Below, piece after piece: positions 1 through 9,168 of a stretch of 64,000 bases of DNA. A program made the translations under genes and the position numbers. The notes under the pieces are model-generated. The model made no database searches. It had not been told where the DNA came from and saw only the letters and a list, made by a program, of their open reading frames with translations. Where the stretch lies: contig NZ_JAPWKB010000012.1 in assembly GCF_028283785.1 (NCBI RefSeq), positions 78,501 to 142,500 on the forward strand, written 5' to 3'. Each line of letters opens with the position of its first letter. The first letter of the stretch is position 1. This stretch comes from Paraburkholderia sp. Its GTDB lineage: Bacteria; Pseudomonadota; Gammaproteobacteria; Burkholderiales; Burkholderiaceae.

Positions 1-18
1 TGATGACGTTCAGTGTGA

Positions 19-45
19 GCAAGGCGGCGCATCGCGCCGCCTTGC
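19..45 (-). terminator. GC-rich hairpin downstream of ahcY
   Basis: A perfect 12-bp stem (19-30 pairs with 34-45) with a 3-nt loop lies about 70 nt past the ahcY stop. No clear U-tract follows on the minus strand, so it may be a terminator or a 3'-end stabilising hairpin. Confidence 0.4.
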
Positions 46-116
46 TTCATCGAATCGTCAAACTTCGGCATCGCTGCCGCGACATCCGTCGCGGCCTGCT
101 CGCGATGCTATCGCGA

Positions 117-1535
117 TCAATAACGGTAGTGGTTCGGCTTGAACGGGCCGTTCTTGTCGACGCCGATGTAGCCGGCCTGATCGTCCGACAGCACGGTCAG
201 ATTCGCGCCGATGCGCGCCAGATGCAGGCGTGCAACCTTCTCGTCGAGTTGCTTCGGCAACACGTAGACCTTGTTCTCGTACTTGTTGCCTTCGGTGAAC
301 AGTTCGATCTGCGCGAGCGTCTGGTTCGTGAACGAGTTCGACATCACGAACGACGGGTGGCCCGTTGCGCAACCCAGGTTCACGAGGCGGCCTTCGGCCA
401 GCAGGATCACGCGCTTGCCGTCCGGGAAAATGATGTGGTCGACTTGCGGCTTGATGTTGTCCCACTGGTACTGACGGGTCGATGCGACGTCGATTTCCGA
501 GTCGAAGTGACCGATGTTGCAGACGATCGCGTTGTGGCGCATCGCCTTCATGTGATCGTGGCCGATCACATGGAAGTTGCCGGTTGCCGTCACGAAGATG
601 TCGGCCTTGTCGGCGGCGTATTCCATCGTCACGACACGGTAGCCTTCCATCGCTGCCTGCAATGCGCAGATCGGATCGATTTCGGTGACCCACACGGTCG
701 CGCCGAGGCCGCGCAGCGATTGCGCGCAGCCCTTGCCCACGTCGCCGTAACCGGCCACGACCGCGATCTTGCCGGCGATCATCACGTCGGTGGCGCGCTT
801 GATGCCATCGACCAGCGACTCACGGCAGCCATACAGGTTGTCGAACTTCGACTTCGTCACCGAGTCGTTGACGTTGATGGCCGGGAACGGCAGACGGCCT
901 TCCTTTTCCATCTGATACAGACGATGCACGCCGGTCGTGGTTTCTTCCGTCACGCCCTTGATGTGCTTGAGACGCGTCGAATACCACACCGGATCGTTGT
1001 CCAGATGCGCGGCGATCGACTTGTACAGTGCCACTTCTTCTTCGTTGGTCGGCTTCGAGATCACCGAACGGTCTTTTTCCGCCTTCGAGCCGAGAATCAG
1101 CAACAGCGTCGCGTCGCCGCCGTCATCGAGAATCATGTTGGCGAATTCGCCGTTCGGCCATTCGAAAATGCGGTGCGAGTATTCCCAGTATTCGTCGAGC
1201 GATTCGCCCTTGTACGCGAACACCGGCACGCCGCCTTGCGCGATCGCGGCCGCAGCGTGATCCTGCGTCGAGAAAATATTGCACGATGCCCAACGGACGT
1301 CGGCGCCGAGCGCGGTCAGCGTCTCGATCAGCACGCCAGTCTGGATCGTCATGTGCAGCGAGCCGGCGACGCGTGCGCCTTTCAGCGGCTGTTGCGCCTT
1401 GTACTCGTCGCGGGTCTGCATCAGACCCGGCATTTCCGTCTCGGCGATGGTGAGTTCTTTGCGACCCCACGAAGCCAGCGACATGTCGGCAACGATGAAA
1501 TCCTGGGAATCTGTGGAATTGACTGCGGCGTTCAT
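117..1535 (-). CDS. ahcY: Adenosylhomocysteinase (S-adenosyl-L-homocysteine hydrolase)
   Basis: Cytosolic enzyme that reversibly splits S-adenosylhomocysteine into adenosine and homocysteine, clearing the inhibitory by-product of methylation in the activated methyl cycle. The 472-aa protein has the family's NAD-binding Rossmann segment ([15 protein letters not shown]) near the middle and ends in the characteristic KPNHYRY, with a conserved Lys and Tyr in the C-terminal NAD-contacting tail. ATG 1535 is chosen because AAGGAG sits about 6 nt upstream; a GTG directly before it would be too close. The gene lies alone behind a SAH riboswitch, so its product's substrate should control it. Length is normal for the bacterial and eukaryotic long form. 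Confidence 0.98.
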   Translation of the reverse strand: MNAAVNSTDSQDFIVADMSLASWGRKELTIAETEMPGLMQTRDEYKAQQPLKGARVAGSLHMTIQTGVLIETLTALGADVRWASCNIFSTQDHAAAAIAQGGVPVFAYKGESLDEYWEYSHRIFEWPNGEFANMILDDGGDATLLLILGSKAEKDRSVISKPTNEEEVALYKSIAAHLDNDPVWYSTRLKHIKGVTEETTTGVHRLYQMEKEGRLPFPAINVNDSVTKSKFDNLYGCRESLVDGIKRATDVMIAGKIAVVAGYGDVGKGCAQSLRGLGATVWVTEIDPICALQAAMEGYRVVTMEYAADKADIFVTATGNFHVIGHDHMKAMRHNAIVCNIGHFDSEIDVASTRQYQWDNIKPQVDHIIFPDGKRVILLAEGRLVNLGCATGHPSFVMSNSFTNQTLAQIELFTEGNKYENKVYVLPKQLDEKVARLHLARIGANLTVLSDDQAGYIGVDKNGPFKPNHYRY

Positions 1536-1631
1536 CACGCACTCCTTTCTAAGAATTGACTAGAAATTTGACGTGAGCGCCGTTCAATGCGGTGGATGAG
1601 AGCGCGTCGCGCATCAAACCGTCCGATAGAA

Positions 1632-1700
1632 AGCTTCCGAGCCTGGCAGGCCGCTCGCGAATACAGATTCGCGGGTCCCGTCGCAACGCTCCTCGGAAGC
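1632..1700 (-). ncRNA. SAH riboswitch in the ahcY leader
   Basis: Read on the minus strand, the leader begins CTTCCGAGGAGCGTTGCGAC and closes with CCAGGCTCGGAAG, the conserved core and paired P1 arms of the S-adenosylhomocysteine riboswitch. A variable GC hairpin lies between them. SAH riboswitches normally turn expression on and stand before ahcY in beta- and gammaproteobacteria. The aptamer ends about 97 nt before the ahcY start, leaving room for an expression platform. Confidence 0.93.
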
Positions 1701-1708
1701 GAACCAGG

Positions 1709-1714
1709 ATTGTA
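1709..1714 (-). promoter_or_regulatory. Probable -10 box of the ahcY riboswitch transcript
   Basis: TACAAT on the minus strand lies about 9 nt before the first riboswitch base, so transcription would start at the aptamer. No convincing -35 hexamer was seen at 16-18 bp spacing. Confidence 0.55.
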
Positions 1715-1778
1715 GCAAATCGGGATAGCGAGGGGCGCGGATTCCCCCGCTCCGGCGAGGGTCGCGTGTTTGCGTGTA

Positions 1779-2558
1779 TTACGCGAGAACCTGCAAGCCG
1801 CGCACGGTGGCGACGGCGTTCAATGCGGTGTCCACGAAATGTCGCGACAGACGGAAAGCTTCGTCGGTATCGGCTTCGTCGCGCGGCTGCATGCCCATTT
1901 CGATGCGGAAATACCGTTCGGCGTGAATGCCGTGGTGGTAGTGCATCCGCACGCGCTTACCGTCGATCAGACGCCGGTTGCCGAACGCCTTCAGCAATGC
2001 CCACGAAAACGCGCCGTCCTCGCCGCCGTTGCGGCGGAAAAACGCATCGTCGGGAAAGCCGCCGAACAGCACGAACACCGGTCGGCGGATCACAAGGCCG
2101 CTCGGCACGGTATTGCTGAGCACGGCCGCGTGTCGCGCGAAATCCGGATGCGAGACGATTTCGGCGGGAAAACCGGCAAACTCGACGTCGAGCCGGATCG
2201 ACGCTTCATGCGGATGGTCCGACAGATACGCACAGGCGGCCGCCAGCGCGCCGTGCAGATAGTCGTCGTCGGCATCCATAAACGCGATCAGCGCCTCGCT
2301 TGCGTGCAGCGCCGCCCAGTTGCGGGCGCGCGCCGCGCCGCCGTTCGCGGGCATCGTCAGTACGAGGATACGGGCGTCGCGGCGCGCATACGCGTGCGCG
2401 AGATCTAGCGACGCGTCGGTCGAACCGTCATCGACGACGATGATCTGCGCGGCTTCCGGTTGCGCAATGCAGCTGTCGAGCGTGCGCGCGAGCGTCGCCT
2501 CGGCGTTGTAACAGGGAACGATGACGGAAACAGACGAAGTGGACGAAGCGGTGGACAT
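1779..2558 (-). CDS. Family 2 glycosyltransferase
   Basis: The 259-aa protein opens with the GT-A fold signature SVIVPCYNAEATLARTL. It continues with IIVVDDGSTD, which binds nucleotide sugar, then the metal-binding FMDADDD, and a late NGGEDGAFSWAL segment resembling the GED/ED catalytic region. There are no membrane segments, so it should be a cytosolic or peripheral inverting transferase moving a sugar from a nucleotide donor. Donor and acceptor cannot be told from sequence. It stands alone between ahcY and lrgB rather than in a polysaccharide cluster. The ATG has no clear Shine-Dalgarno sequence. Confidence 0.85.
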   Translation of the reverse strand: MSTASSTSSVSVIVPCYNAEATLARTLDSCIAQPEAAQIIVVDDGSTDASLDLAHAYARRDARILVLTMPANGGAARARNWAALHASEALIAFMDADDDYLHGALAAACAYLSDHPHEASIRLDVEFAGFPAEIVSHPDFARHAAVLSNTVPSGLVIRRPVFVLFGGFPDDAFFRRNGGEDGAFSWALLKAFGNRRLIDGKRVRMHYHHGIHAERYFRIEMGMQPRDEADTDEAFRLSRHFVDTALNAVATVRGLQVLA

Positions 2559-2645
2559 GGGCGATCGGCGGTGCGCGAACGCGCGCGCAAGGAGAAAAGC
2601 CGTCGATCATAAGACGCCGGCACCGGCGCCGATCTTGAAAACGGG

Positions 2646-3368
2646 CTAGACCGGGAGCCAGCCGAGCATCGGCGCGAGCAGCACCATCACGACGCCCGCG
2701 ATCATCATCGTCAGACTGGCGACGACGCCTTCCTCGCTACCGAGTTCGCGTGCTTTCGCGGTGCCGACGCCATGCGCCGCCGCGCCGAACAGCGCGCCGC
2801 GCGCGAGCCGCGTGCGCAGCGGCACGATACCGAGCACCAGTTCGCCGAACAGCATGCCGCAAACGCCGGTCGCGATCACGAACAACGCGGTCAGGTCTTT
2901 CGGCGCGTGAATCCTGTCCGACACGGCCAGCGCGAACGGCGTCGAAACCGAGCGGGTCATCAGGCTGCGCTGCAATTCCGGCGACAGATGCAGCAGTTTC
3001 GCCAGCGCGAGCGATCCGCCGATGCCGACGACAATCCCGACCGTCACGCCGACCGCCAGCGAAATCCAGTGCTGCCGGAGCAACGCGCGATATTCGTAGA
3101 TCGGCACGGCGAACGCGACGGTCGCGGGGCCGAGCAGCCACATCAGCCAGCGCGTGTCCTGAAAGTAGACCGGATAGGGAATGTGCGCGACGACCACGAT
3201 TGCGGCCAGCACGGCCGGCACGGCGACGAGCGGCGTCAGCCACGGCGACTTGAAGCGCGCGTAGAGCCGCTTCGACGCGAAATACAGGGCGATGGTCAGA
3301 ACCAGGCAGGTCGCCGCGATCAGCTTCGACGCGTCGTCGGCGAAGAGTGCGGTGTAGAGCGCGTTCAC
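2646..3368 (-). CDS. lrgB: LrgB/CidB family membrane protein
   Basis: A 240-aa polytopic membrane protein of the LrgB/CidB/YohK family. It has repeated hydrophobic segments and the family's RSVSTPFALAVS and AHGVGTAKARELG stretches. Family members work with a small LrgA/CidA partner and affect autolysis, and in some bacteria pyruvate or other carboxylate uptake. The GTG at 3368 is preferred because AAGGAAA precedes it by about 6 nt; the open frame extends further upstream to 3401. It is 61 nt downstream of lrgA on the same strand, so the two should be co-transcribed. Confidence 0.88.
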   Translation of the reverse strand: MNALYTALFADDASKLIAATCLVLTIALYFASKRLYARFKSPWLTPLVAVPAVLAAIVVVAHIPYPVYFQDTRWLMWLLGPATVAFAVPIYEYRALLRQHWISLAVGVTVGIVVGIGGSLALAKLLHLSPELQRSLMTRSVSTPFALAVSDRIHAPKDLTALFVIATGVCGMLFGELVLGIVPLRTRLARGALFGAAAHGVGTAKARELGSEEGVVASLTMMIAGVVMVLLAPMLGWLPV

Positions 3369-3429
3369 GGCGGTTTCCTTCAACGGTCGGTCAGCAGACA
3401 ATCAGGCGCGATCGGACGCGTTCGTACGC

Positions 3430-3897
3430 TCAAACCCGCAGCGCCGCACGCGCGATCGTCACGCGGCGCAATGCCAGCCGCCGTTCGAGCCGGGCAGCCT
3501 GTTCGACCGCCACCGCGACGGCCACCATCACCATCAGCGTGCCCGCGATCACCACCAGCGCGAGCCGCCAGCCGTCCTCGCGGAACAGGCCGCCGTATTG
3601 AACCACCGCGACAGCCGCCGGAATAAAGAACAGCAGCATGTCCGAGAGCATCCAGTCGGCGCCGGCCTTGATCCAGCGTGTCGTCACGCCGCCGCAAAAC
3701 AGCGCGGCCAGCAATGCGATCAGTCCGATCACGCCGCCAGGCACCGGCAAGCCGAAACGACGCACGATGAAATCCGCCGCGACCCAGATCGCGCAGAGCG
3801 CCGCGCTTTGAATCGCGATTCGCGCAAACCGGAACGCCTGCATCGCGCCGCGGGTGTTTCGAGCGGTCGCAAAACGGGACAAAAGGCGCGAACTCAT
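3430..3897 (-). CDS. lrgA: LrgA/CidA family holin-like protein
   Basis: A 155-aa protein with four hydrophobic segments and the LrgA/CidA core GLPVPGGVIGLIALL, followed by ADWMLSDMLLFFIPAAVAVV. The family is compared with phage holins and is paired with LrgB in the inner membrane. ATG 3897 is chosen because AGGAAT lies upstream and the LrgA homology starts shortly after; the open frame runs back to 4200 through the intergenic region without support. It is somewhat longer than usual (120-140 aa) because of an N-terminal basic stretch and a C-terminal tail. It is transcribed divergently from a LysR regulator, which suggests direct control. Confidence 0.86.
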   Translation of the reverse strand: MSSRLLSRFATARNTRGAMQAFRFARIAIQSAALCAIWVAADFIVRRFGLPVPGGVIGLIALLAALFCGGVTTRWIKAGADWMLSDMLLFFIPAAVAVVQYGGLFREDGWRLALVVIAGTLMVMVAVAVAVEQAARLERRLALRRVTIARAALRV

Positions 3898-3930
3898 GGC
3901 GATTCCTAAGTGACTTTTTCTGTGAAAATC

Positions 3931-3996
3931 AGTATAGGTTGCGGTGCACCATAAATATAATGACTTACAATCATCAAAACCATTCCAACTTGGAAT
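3931..3996. promoter_or_regulatory. Divergent lrgA/lysR control region with LysR-type palindrome
   Basis: The spacer has TATAAT at 3956-3961 and TACAAT at 3966-3971 on the plus strand, and TATACT (3936-3931) toward lrgA. At 3982-3996 is a perfect palindrome, ATTCCAA-C-TTGGAAT, containing the T-N11-A pattern of LysR-type operators, just upstream of the regulator's start. No strong -35 boxes were seen. Confidence 0.5.
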
Positions 3997-4012
3997 TCTG
4001 GAGCGTGAGGCC

Positions 4013-4960
4013 GTGGAACTCCGAGCATTGCGGTATTTCGTCGAGGTCGTGCGCCAGCAGAGCTTTACCGTGGCCGCCGAGCAGATGTACGTCACGCAGC
4101 CCACTATCAGCAAGATGGTGAAGTCGCTGGAAGACGAGGTCGGGTCGCCGTTATTGCTACGCGATGGTCGCCAGATGGTACTGACCGATGCCGGACGCAT
4201 CGTCTATCAGCGCGGTCAGGATGTGCTGGCCGCCCACGCGCAACTTCAGGCCGAACTGAACGATCTCGACACGCTGGGTCGCGGCGAATTGACGATCGGC
4301 ATTCCGCCGATGGGCGGCTCGCTATTCACGCCCGCCATTGCCGCATTCCGCAAGCGTTATCCGAAAATCGATCTCAAGCTGTTCGAGCAAGGTTCGCGCG
4401 CCATCGAAGCCGCGTTGATCGCAGGTGAACTGGAACTGGGCGGCGTCCTGCAATCCGTCGATCAGGAACATATCGACGTGCTGCCGATGACACGCCATCT
4501 ATTGTGGCTCGTCGCGCCGCACGGTTCGCGTTGGGACGACATGACCCATGTGCCGCTTTCCGATCTGGCCGGCGAGCCGTTCGTGTTCTACGGCGAAAGT
4601 CTTGCTCTTAACGACGTCGTGCTGAACGCGTGCCGCGCGGCCGGTTTTGCGCCGGCTATCGTGGGGCGAAGCGGACATTGGGACTTCATGGCCGCGCTCG
4701 TTCAGGCGGGCGTCGGCATTGCGTTGCTGCCTGCACCTTATTGCCGTCGTCTGGACGATGCGCAGTTCACCTGCCGCCCGGTCGTCGAACCTGAGATTCC
4801 ATGGGAAATGGCCATTGGCTGGCGCCGCAACGGCTACCTGTCGCATGCGGCGCGCGCGTGGCTCAACGTCGCGCGTGAAACGCTGCCCGCCCATCGCGAC
4901 GATTTCATGCACTGGCCGGGTGTGGGCGGGAGCGTGGCGGGCGCGGGAGCGGCTGAATAA
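4013..4960 (+). CDS. LysR-family transcriptional regulator, probable CidR-type controller of lrgAB
   Basis: A 315-aa LysR-type regulator. The N-terminal winged helix (about residues 1-60) contains ELRALRYFVEVVRQQSFTVA and YVTQPTISKMVKSLE, followed by a linker helix and a periplasmic-binding-protein-like effector domain. GTG 4013 is used because the LysR signature begins immediately there and CTGGAG lies about 9 nt upstream; the open frame extends to 3944. Its divergent position beside lrgAB matches the CidR arrangement, where the regulator responds to acetate or overflow metabolism. That effector is inferred from context only. Confidence 0.87.
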   Translation: MELRALRYFVEVVRQQSFTVAAEQMYVTQPTISKMVKSLEDEVGSPLLLRDGRQMVLTDAGRIVYQRGQDVLAAHAQLQAELNDLDTLGRGELTIGIPPMGGSLFTPAIAAFRKRYPKIDLKLFEQGSRAIEAALIAGELELGGVLQSVDQEHIDVLPMTRHLLWLVAPHGSRWDDMTHVPLSDLAGEPFVFYGESLALNDVVLNACRAAGFAPAIVGRSGHWDFMAALVQAGVGIALLPAPYCRRLDDAQFTCRPVVEPEIPWEMAIGWRRNGYLSHAARAWLNVARETLPAHRDDFMHWPGVGGSVAGAGAAE

Positions 4961-4991
4961 CAACGTAACAGCGGCGCTCCCAGCGGCGGTC

Positions 4992-6752
4992 TTATTGCTG
5001 AACGGCGACGAACTCGATGCGCCGGTTCGCGAAGCGACCGCTCCCGGTGGCGTTGTCGGCCACCGGATGCGTGGCGCCATACCCTTGCGCGCGCAGTGAC
5101 GCGGCCGGTACACCCGACGCAACCAGGAACGCCCGCACCGACTGCGCGCGCTTCTTCGACAGTTGCAGATTGGCCTGCGTCCCGCCGACATTGTCCGAGT
5201 AACCCGCCACTTCGAACTCGGCGACCTTGCCGTGCCCGGCGCAAGCGCTCAGCACCGCAGCCGACCGGCGCAGATCGTCCGCCGCCGATGCCGGAACGAC
5301 CGTGCTCGCGCTCGCGAAGTTGATGACTTGCAGGTTCAGCACCTTCGCGATATCCGCTGTGGCGCACGGATCATTTGCGGTATGCAGGCGCTCGATCGCT
5401 TCGCGGAACGATTGCGTTGCGCTGGCAACGGCCTGATCCGCGTTGAACGCGCCGATCTGGTACGACGCCCCGAACAGCGATTTCAGCCGCTCCAGCCAGC
5501 CGAGCTTCGCATTTGCGGCCGTGCCGCCCAATTCCACCCGCGCGCCATCGACCTTCACTTCCGCGCCGGGCAACGCCATCAGCGGCAACAGCGTCCCGAG
5601 ATGCGCGAGCCAGCCGGCGGGACGCGTGGCAGGGTCGACCGTGACGTTCGCGGTAAAGCCGCTCGCGCCGAACTGTCGGGTCAACGCGTCGAGCAACTGC
5701 GTCTTTTCGGCTTCGGTGCCGACCGTCGCCGACAGTGCCGGTTTAGCTGCGGGGTCAACCGTGAAGGTCAGCGTGCTGTCCACCGTGGGGGCGGCTTCGG
5801 CCGCTGGCCCGGATGCGGCGTCGCTGGCGATCACGCCGGATGCCGCGGCCACGACGGCGTCGCTCGCTGCGTTCGTGCCGATCGCACCACTCGCCTCACC
5901 CGCTGCGGCCGATGCCGGACGAAGTGCCGCTGCATCGACGTCGGCGCCAGCGTGGGCGTCTCGCTGCGTCGCCGTGTTGCAGCCGCGCAGGCACAGAAAC
6001 GCCAGCACGGCGGCGATCGCCGCGAGCAACCACCACCACCGCTTATGCGAGCGACGGTGCTCGCGCACCACCGCGCCGTCCGGCACCTGCACCGACGCAT
6101 GCGCCGCGTGATCGGCAGAATCGAGCGGTGCGGCAGCGGGCGGCGTCGGATGTTCGATATGAGCGGAAACGGCTTTCAGTTGCGGCAGGATTGCGCTGGT
6201 GAACACGCTGACGCCGCCCAGCCCCAATGCCGACAGCAAACCATCGTTCAGGAACGGGCCGATCAGCGGCAACTGATGACCCAGCAAAGTGGGCAACTGC
6301 CCGACATTGCCGCGACCTTCGACGAAGTGGCGCTTCAGCACGCCGAACAGCGTCGCGCCGACAATGCCCGTCAGCGCGTGCGACGCATGCATCGGCGCGC
6401 CGACCTGCGTGGACAGCACGTCGCTCAGACCGTCGATGCGACGCTCGACCGTGCGTTCCAGCAACTGACGTCCGACGGTTTCGAGCTGGTTCATGCCTGC
6501 GGTCGTGCCGAGCAGCAACGACAACTGCTCGCCGATATGCGCGTTCACTTCCGGCGATAACAGGGTTGCGAACAGCGACCGCGCGCCTTCGAGTGTCGCG
6601 CCCTTGTGCATCAACGCGGCGACGAGCGCCGGCGCGGCACTGGACGTGAGATTGCGGACGACGTCGGACGGCAGGCCGAAACGGCTCGCCAGTTGCATCA
6701 CCACACTGTCCGGCATCGCGGACCGGATCAGTTGAATGACATTGATACTCAT
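4992..6752 (-). CDS. DUF937/OmpA-domain envelope protein
   Basis: A 586-aa protein in three parts. Residues about 1-220 match the DUF937/YidB-like domain seen in peptidoglycan-associated and secreted proteins. One membrane segment (WWWLLAAIAAVLAFLCLRGC, about 245-265) follows. The rest is an outer-surface region with a BON-like stretch and a C-terminal OmpA domain carrying the peptidoglycan-binding pattern NLQLSKKRAQSV. ATG 6752 is preferred because GAGGAAG precedes it; the open frame reaches 6785. It probably sits in the inner membrane and reaches into the periplasm to hold peptidoglycan. It is monocistronic, behind an AT-rich leader. Confidence 0.82.
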   Translation of the reverse strand: MSINVIQLIRSAMPDSVVMQLASRFGLPSDVVRNLTSSAAPALVAALMHKGATLEGARSLFATLLSPEVNAHIGEQLSLLLGTTAGMNQLETVGRQLLERTVERRIDGLSDVLSTQVGAPMHASHALTGIVGATLFGVLKRHFVEGRGNVGQLPTLLGHQLPLIGPFLNDGLLSALGLGGVSVFTSAILPQLKAVSAHIEHPTPPAAAPLDSADHAAHASVQVPDGAVVREHRRSHKRWWWLLAAIAAVLAFLCLRGCNTATQRDAHAGADVDAAALRPASAAAGEASGAIGTNAASDAVVAAASGVIASDAASGPAAEAAPTVDSTLTFTVDPAAKPALSATVGTEAEKTQLLDALTRQFGASGFTANVTVDPATRPAGWLAHLGTLLPLMALPGAEVKVDGARVELGGTAANAKLGWLERLKSLFGASYQIGAFNADQAVASATQSFREAIERLHTANDPCATADIAKVLNLQVINFASASTVVPASAADDLRRSAAVLSACAGHGKVAEFEVAGYSDNVGGTQANLQLSKKRAQSVRAFLVASGVPAASLRAQGYGATHPVADNATGSGRFANRRIEFVAVQQ

Positions 6753-7038
6753 CGGCTCGCTTCCTCGATTTTTTATGCACGTCACCTTGACGCGTCATTT
6801 CGCGGGCCGATTATAGAGTCCGGAAAATCTCAAAAACGAAAGCCGAAATATAATGACAAAAACAGGCGATATTCCTATTAAATCCGATCTTTATTTATCC
6901 GATTTTAAGAACTTCAGCACTGACAAAACATCCCGGAAAACACCGCCCATCTTGCGTTCGTGGCAAAACAATCAATACTCGCCACCATTCGATCCACACA
7001 TACACAACGACACAAATTAACACGCACGATAAATCCAT
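6753..7038. promoter_or_regulatory. AT-rich non-coding region upstream of the DUF937/OmpA gene
   Basis: This stretch is visibly far more A+T-rich than its neighbours and holds no credible gene. TATAAT on the minus strand (6815-6810), about 58 nt before the OmpA-domain gene's ATG, is the best -10 candidate; no good -35 was found. Such an AT-rich island in GC-rich DNA is a typical target for H-NS-like silencers, which is inference here. Confidence 0.45.
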
Positions 7039-7092
7039 AAAAATAATAAAAACTCACGCACGACAGCATAAATATCCACCATGCCGTCGTGC
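7039..7092 (-). terminator. Rho-independent terminator of the GMC oxidoreductase gene
   Basis: On the minus strand GCACGACGGCAT pairs with ATGCTGTCGTGC (one wobble) around a short loop. A T-rich run with two TTTTT tracts follows. It lies 39 nt past the gene's stop codon. Confidence 0.75.
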
Positions 7093-7130
7093 ACCCTTTA
7101 ATTCGTTTAGGTGAAAATTCGTTGCGGCAA

Positions 7131-8777
7131 TTACGCCGCCGCGCTCAACGCCGACGTCGCGGCGTCCGGGGCGCGCTCCGTGCCACGTCGCGCCGCCGCG
7201 ATGAACTCCGCCGCGCGCTCGCCGATCATCACCGTCGGCGCATTCGTGTTGCCGCCGATCAACGTCGGCATCACCGATGCATCGACCACCCGCAAACCCG
7301 TTACGCCGCGCACCCGCAAATGCGAATCCACCACGGCGTCGGCATCGCTGCCCATCCGGCAGGTGCCGACCGGGTGATAGATCGTGTCGGCATGGGCGGC
7401 AATCGTCGCGCGCAATTCGGCGTCGCTCTGACCGGCATGCGTGTATAGCTCGCGCCCGCCGTGAATTGCCAGCGGACGCGCATCGAGAATTCGCCGCCCG
7501 ATATGCGCGCCGTCCACCAGCAGATCGAGATCGCGCGGATCGCTGAAAAAGCGCGGGTCGATCAGCGGTGCGTCGCGCGCATCGCCGCTCGCGAGCGTAA
7601 CCGTGCCGCGACTATGCGGACGCAGCACGCACACATGCAGCGAGTAGCCGTGACCCCAGTGCATACGACGGTTGTGATCGTCGACGATCGCCGCGCAGAA
7701 ATGCAATTGCAGATCGGGCCGGTCGAGCGTCGGACGGCTTTTCAGAAACCCGCCCGCCTCGGCCACGTTGCTCGACAGCATCCCGCGTCCGTGGCGGGAA
7801 TACGTGATCCATTGCGGCGCCATCCGCGCAATGCCGCGCAGCGAAAAGCCGGTCGGCTCGATCGACCGGACGCGCTTGTTGATCGTGAAATCGACGTGAT
7901 CGATCAGATTCCGACCCACGTGCGGCGCGTCGTGGACCACCGCCACGCCGAGCGCCTGCAATTGCGCGGCCGGTCCGACGCCCGAGCACATCAGCAACTG
8001 CGGCGAGTTGAACGCGCCCGCCGCGACGATCACTTCGGCACGCGCTTCGAGCGTTTCCACGCGCCCGCCACGCACGATCTCGACGCCGCTCGCGCGCTTG
8101 CCGTCGAACGTGATGCGCAGCACCGTGGCATTCGCGATCGTCTGCAGGTTCGCGCGCGGTTGCCCGTAAACATAGGCTCGCGCCACGCTGCAACGCTGTC
8201 CGTCGCGTTGCGTCACCTGATAGAAACCGACGCCTTCCTGATCGACGCCATTGAAATCCGGATTCAGCCGATGCCCGGCTTCGACCGCCGCTTGCACGAA
8301 GCGATGCGAAAACGGGTTCTGAAAGCGCAGATCGGACACTGTCAACGGACCGTCGTCGCCGTGCCACGCGTCGGCGCCGCGCTGGTTGCCTTCGGCGCGG
8401 CGGAAATACGGCAGCACGTCCGACCACGACCAGCCGTCGCAACCGAGCGCCGACCATTCGTCGTAGTCGAGCGGATGACCGCGCGTGTAGATCATCGCGT
8501 TGATCGCGCTCGATCCACCGACGCCGCGCCCGCGCGGCTGATAACCGCGTCGTCCGGCGAGGCCCGGTTGCGGCACGGTTTCGTATCCGTAGTTGGTTTT
8601 CAGTTTGAACGGCACCGCGACCGCGACGCCGACCGGCATATTGACGACCGGATTGCGTTCCGTGTGCGGACCGGCTTCGATCAACGCGATGGTCGCGTCG
8701 GGGCACGTGTCCGCGAGACGGCCGGCCAGCGAGCAGCCGCCCGATCCTGCGCCTACGATGATGTAATCGTATTGCAT
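7131..8777 (-). CDS. GMC-family FAD-dependent alcohol oxidoreductase (choline dehydrogenase/AlkJ-like)
   Basis: A 548-aa flavoprotein that starts with the dinucleotide-binding motif DYIIVGAGSGGCSLAGRL. It carries the GMC signature (GGSSAINAMIYTRGHPLDYD) and ends with the conserved HPVGTCRMG catalytic His region and the GGNTNAPTVMIGERAAE tail. The family oxidises alcohols to aldehydes and passes electrons to quinone or another acceptor. ATG 8777 is preferred because GGAGGAG precedes it closely; an ATG at 8789 would put that site inside the gene. It is divergent from an acyl-CoA dehydrogenase and an aldehyde dehydrogenase, so an alcohol degradation route is plausible. The substrate is unknown. 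Confidence 0.88.
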   Translation of the reverse strand: MQYDYIIVGAGSGGCSLAGRLADTCPDATIALIEAGPHTERNPVVNMPVGVAVAVPFKLKTNYGYETVPQPGLAGRRGYQPRGRGVGGSSAINAMIYTRGHPLDYDEWSALGCDGWSWSDVLPYFRRAEGNQRGADAWHGDDGPLTVSDLRFQNPFSHRFVQAAVEAGHRLNPDFNGVDQEGVGFYQVTQRDGQRCSVARAYVYGQPRANLQTIANATVLRITFDGKRASGVEIVRGGRVETLEARAEVIVAAGAFNSPQLLMCSGVGPAAQLQALGVAVVHDAPHVGRNLIDHVDFTINKRVRSIEPTGFSLRGIARMAPQWITYSRHGRGMLSSNVAEAGGFLKSRPTLDRPDLQLHFCAAIVDDHNRRMHWGHGYSLHVCVLRPHSRGTVTLASGDARDAPLIDPRFFSDPRDLDLLVDGAHIGRRILDARPLAIHGGRELYTHAGQSDAELRATIAAHADTIYHPVGTCRMGSDADAVVDSHLRVRGVTGLRVVDASVMPTLIGGNTNAPTVMIGERAAEFIAAARRGTERAPDAATSALSAAA

Positions 8778-9168
8778 GCGCTCCTCCATTTTTCGGGCCG
8801 CGCGATGATGCGACGTGGCGGTCCGTGTCTCCAGTGCACACTTGTCTACGTGTGTTTATCGGGCATTGTAGGGACGCTTGCAACGACGCGCCGGGTTGAT
8901 GCCAGAGCGAATCCTCTAAACGGAACAGCCGCCGCGACCCTATGATGAAAGGCGCTGCCGCGCGTTTGAGACAGCGGTTCGCGCCGTTTTCCGATCGCTT
9001 TCCGGTAATTTGCAGAACAGTTCAAACACGCTGCGCTGCGGCATATCCGGCAGTGTCGCCGGATCCGGCAACGGCTTGAAACGGCAGTACGGAATCGACC
9101 GCAGCACCGACGCACCTCGACATGCAAACCAGCGGCACCGGCATCGACCGGTGAACGGAGACAGCACG
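8778..9168. promoter_or_regulatory. Divergent intergenic region between GMC oxidoreductase and aidB-like gene
   Basis: About 390 nt without a credible gene. It must hold both divergent promoters. A dyad, CACAC-N8-GTGTG (8837-8854), lies close to the GMC gene and is a possible operator. E. coli AidB binds its own upstream DNA, so a site here is conceivable, but none can be assigned. No consensus -35/-10 pair was recognised. Confidence 0.35.
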
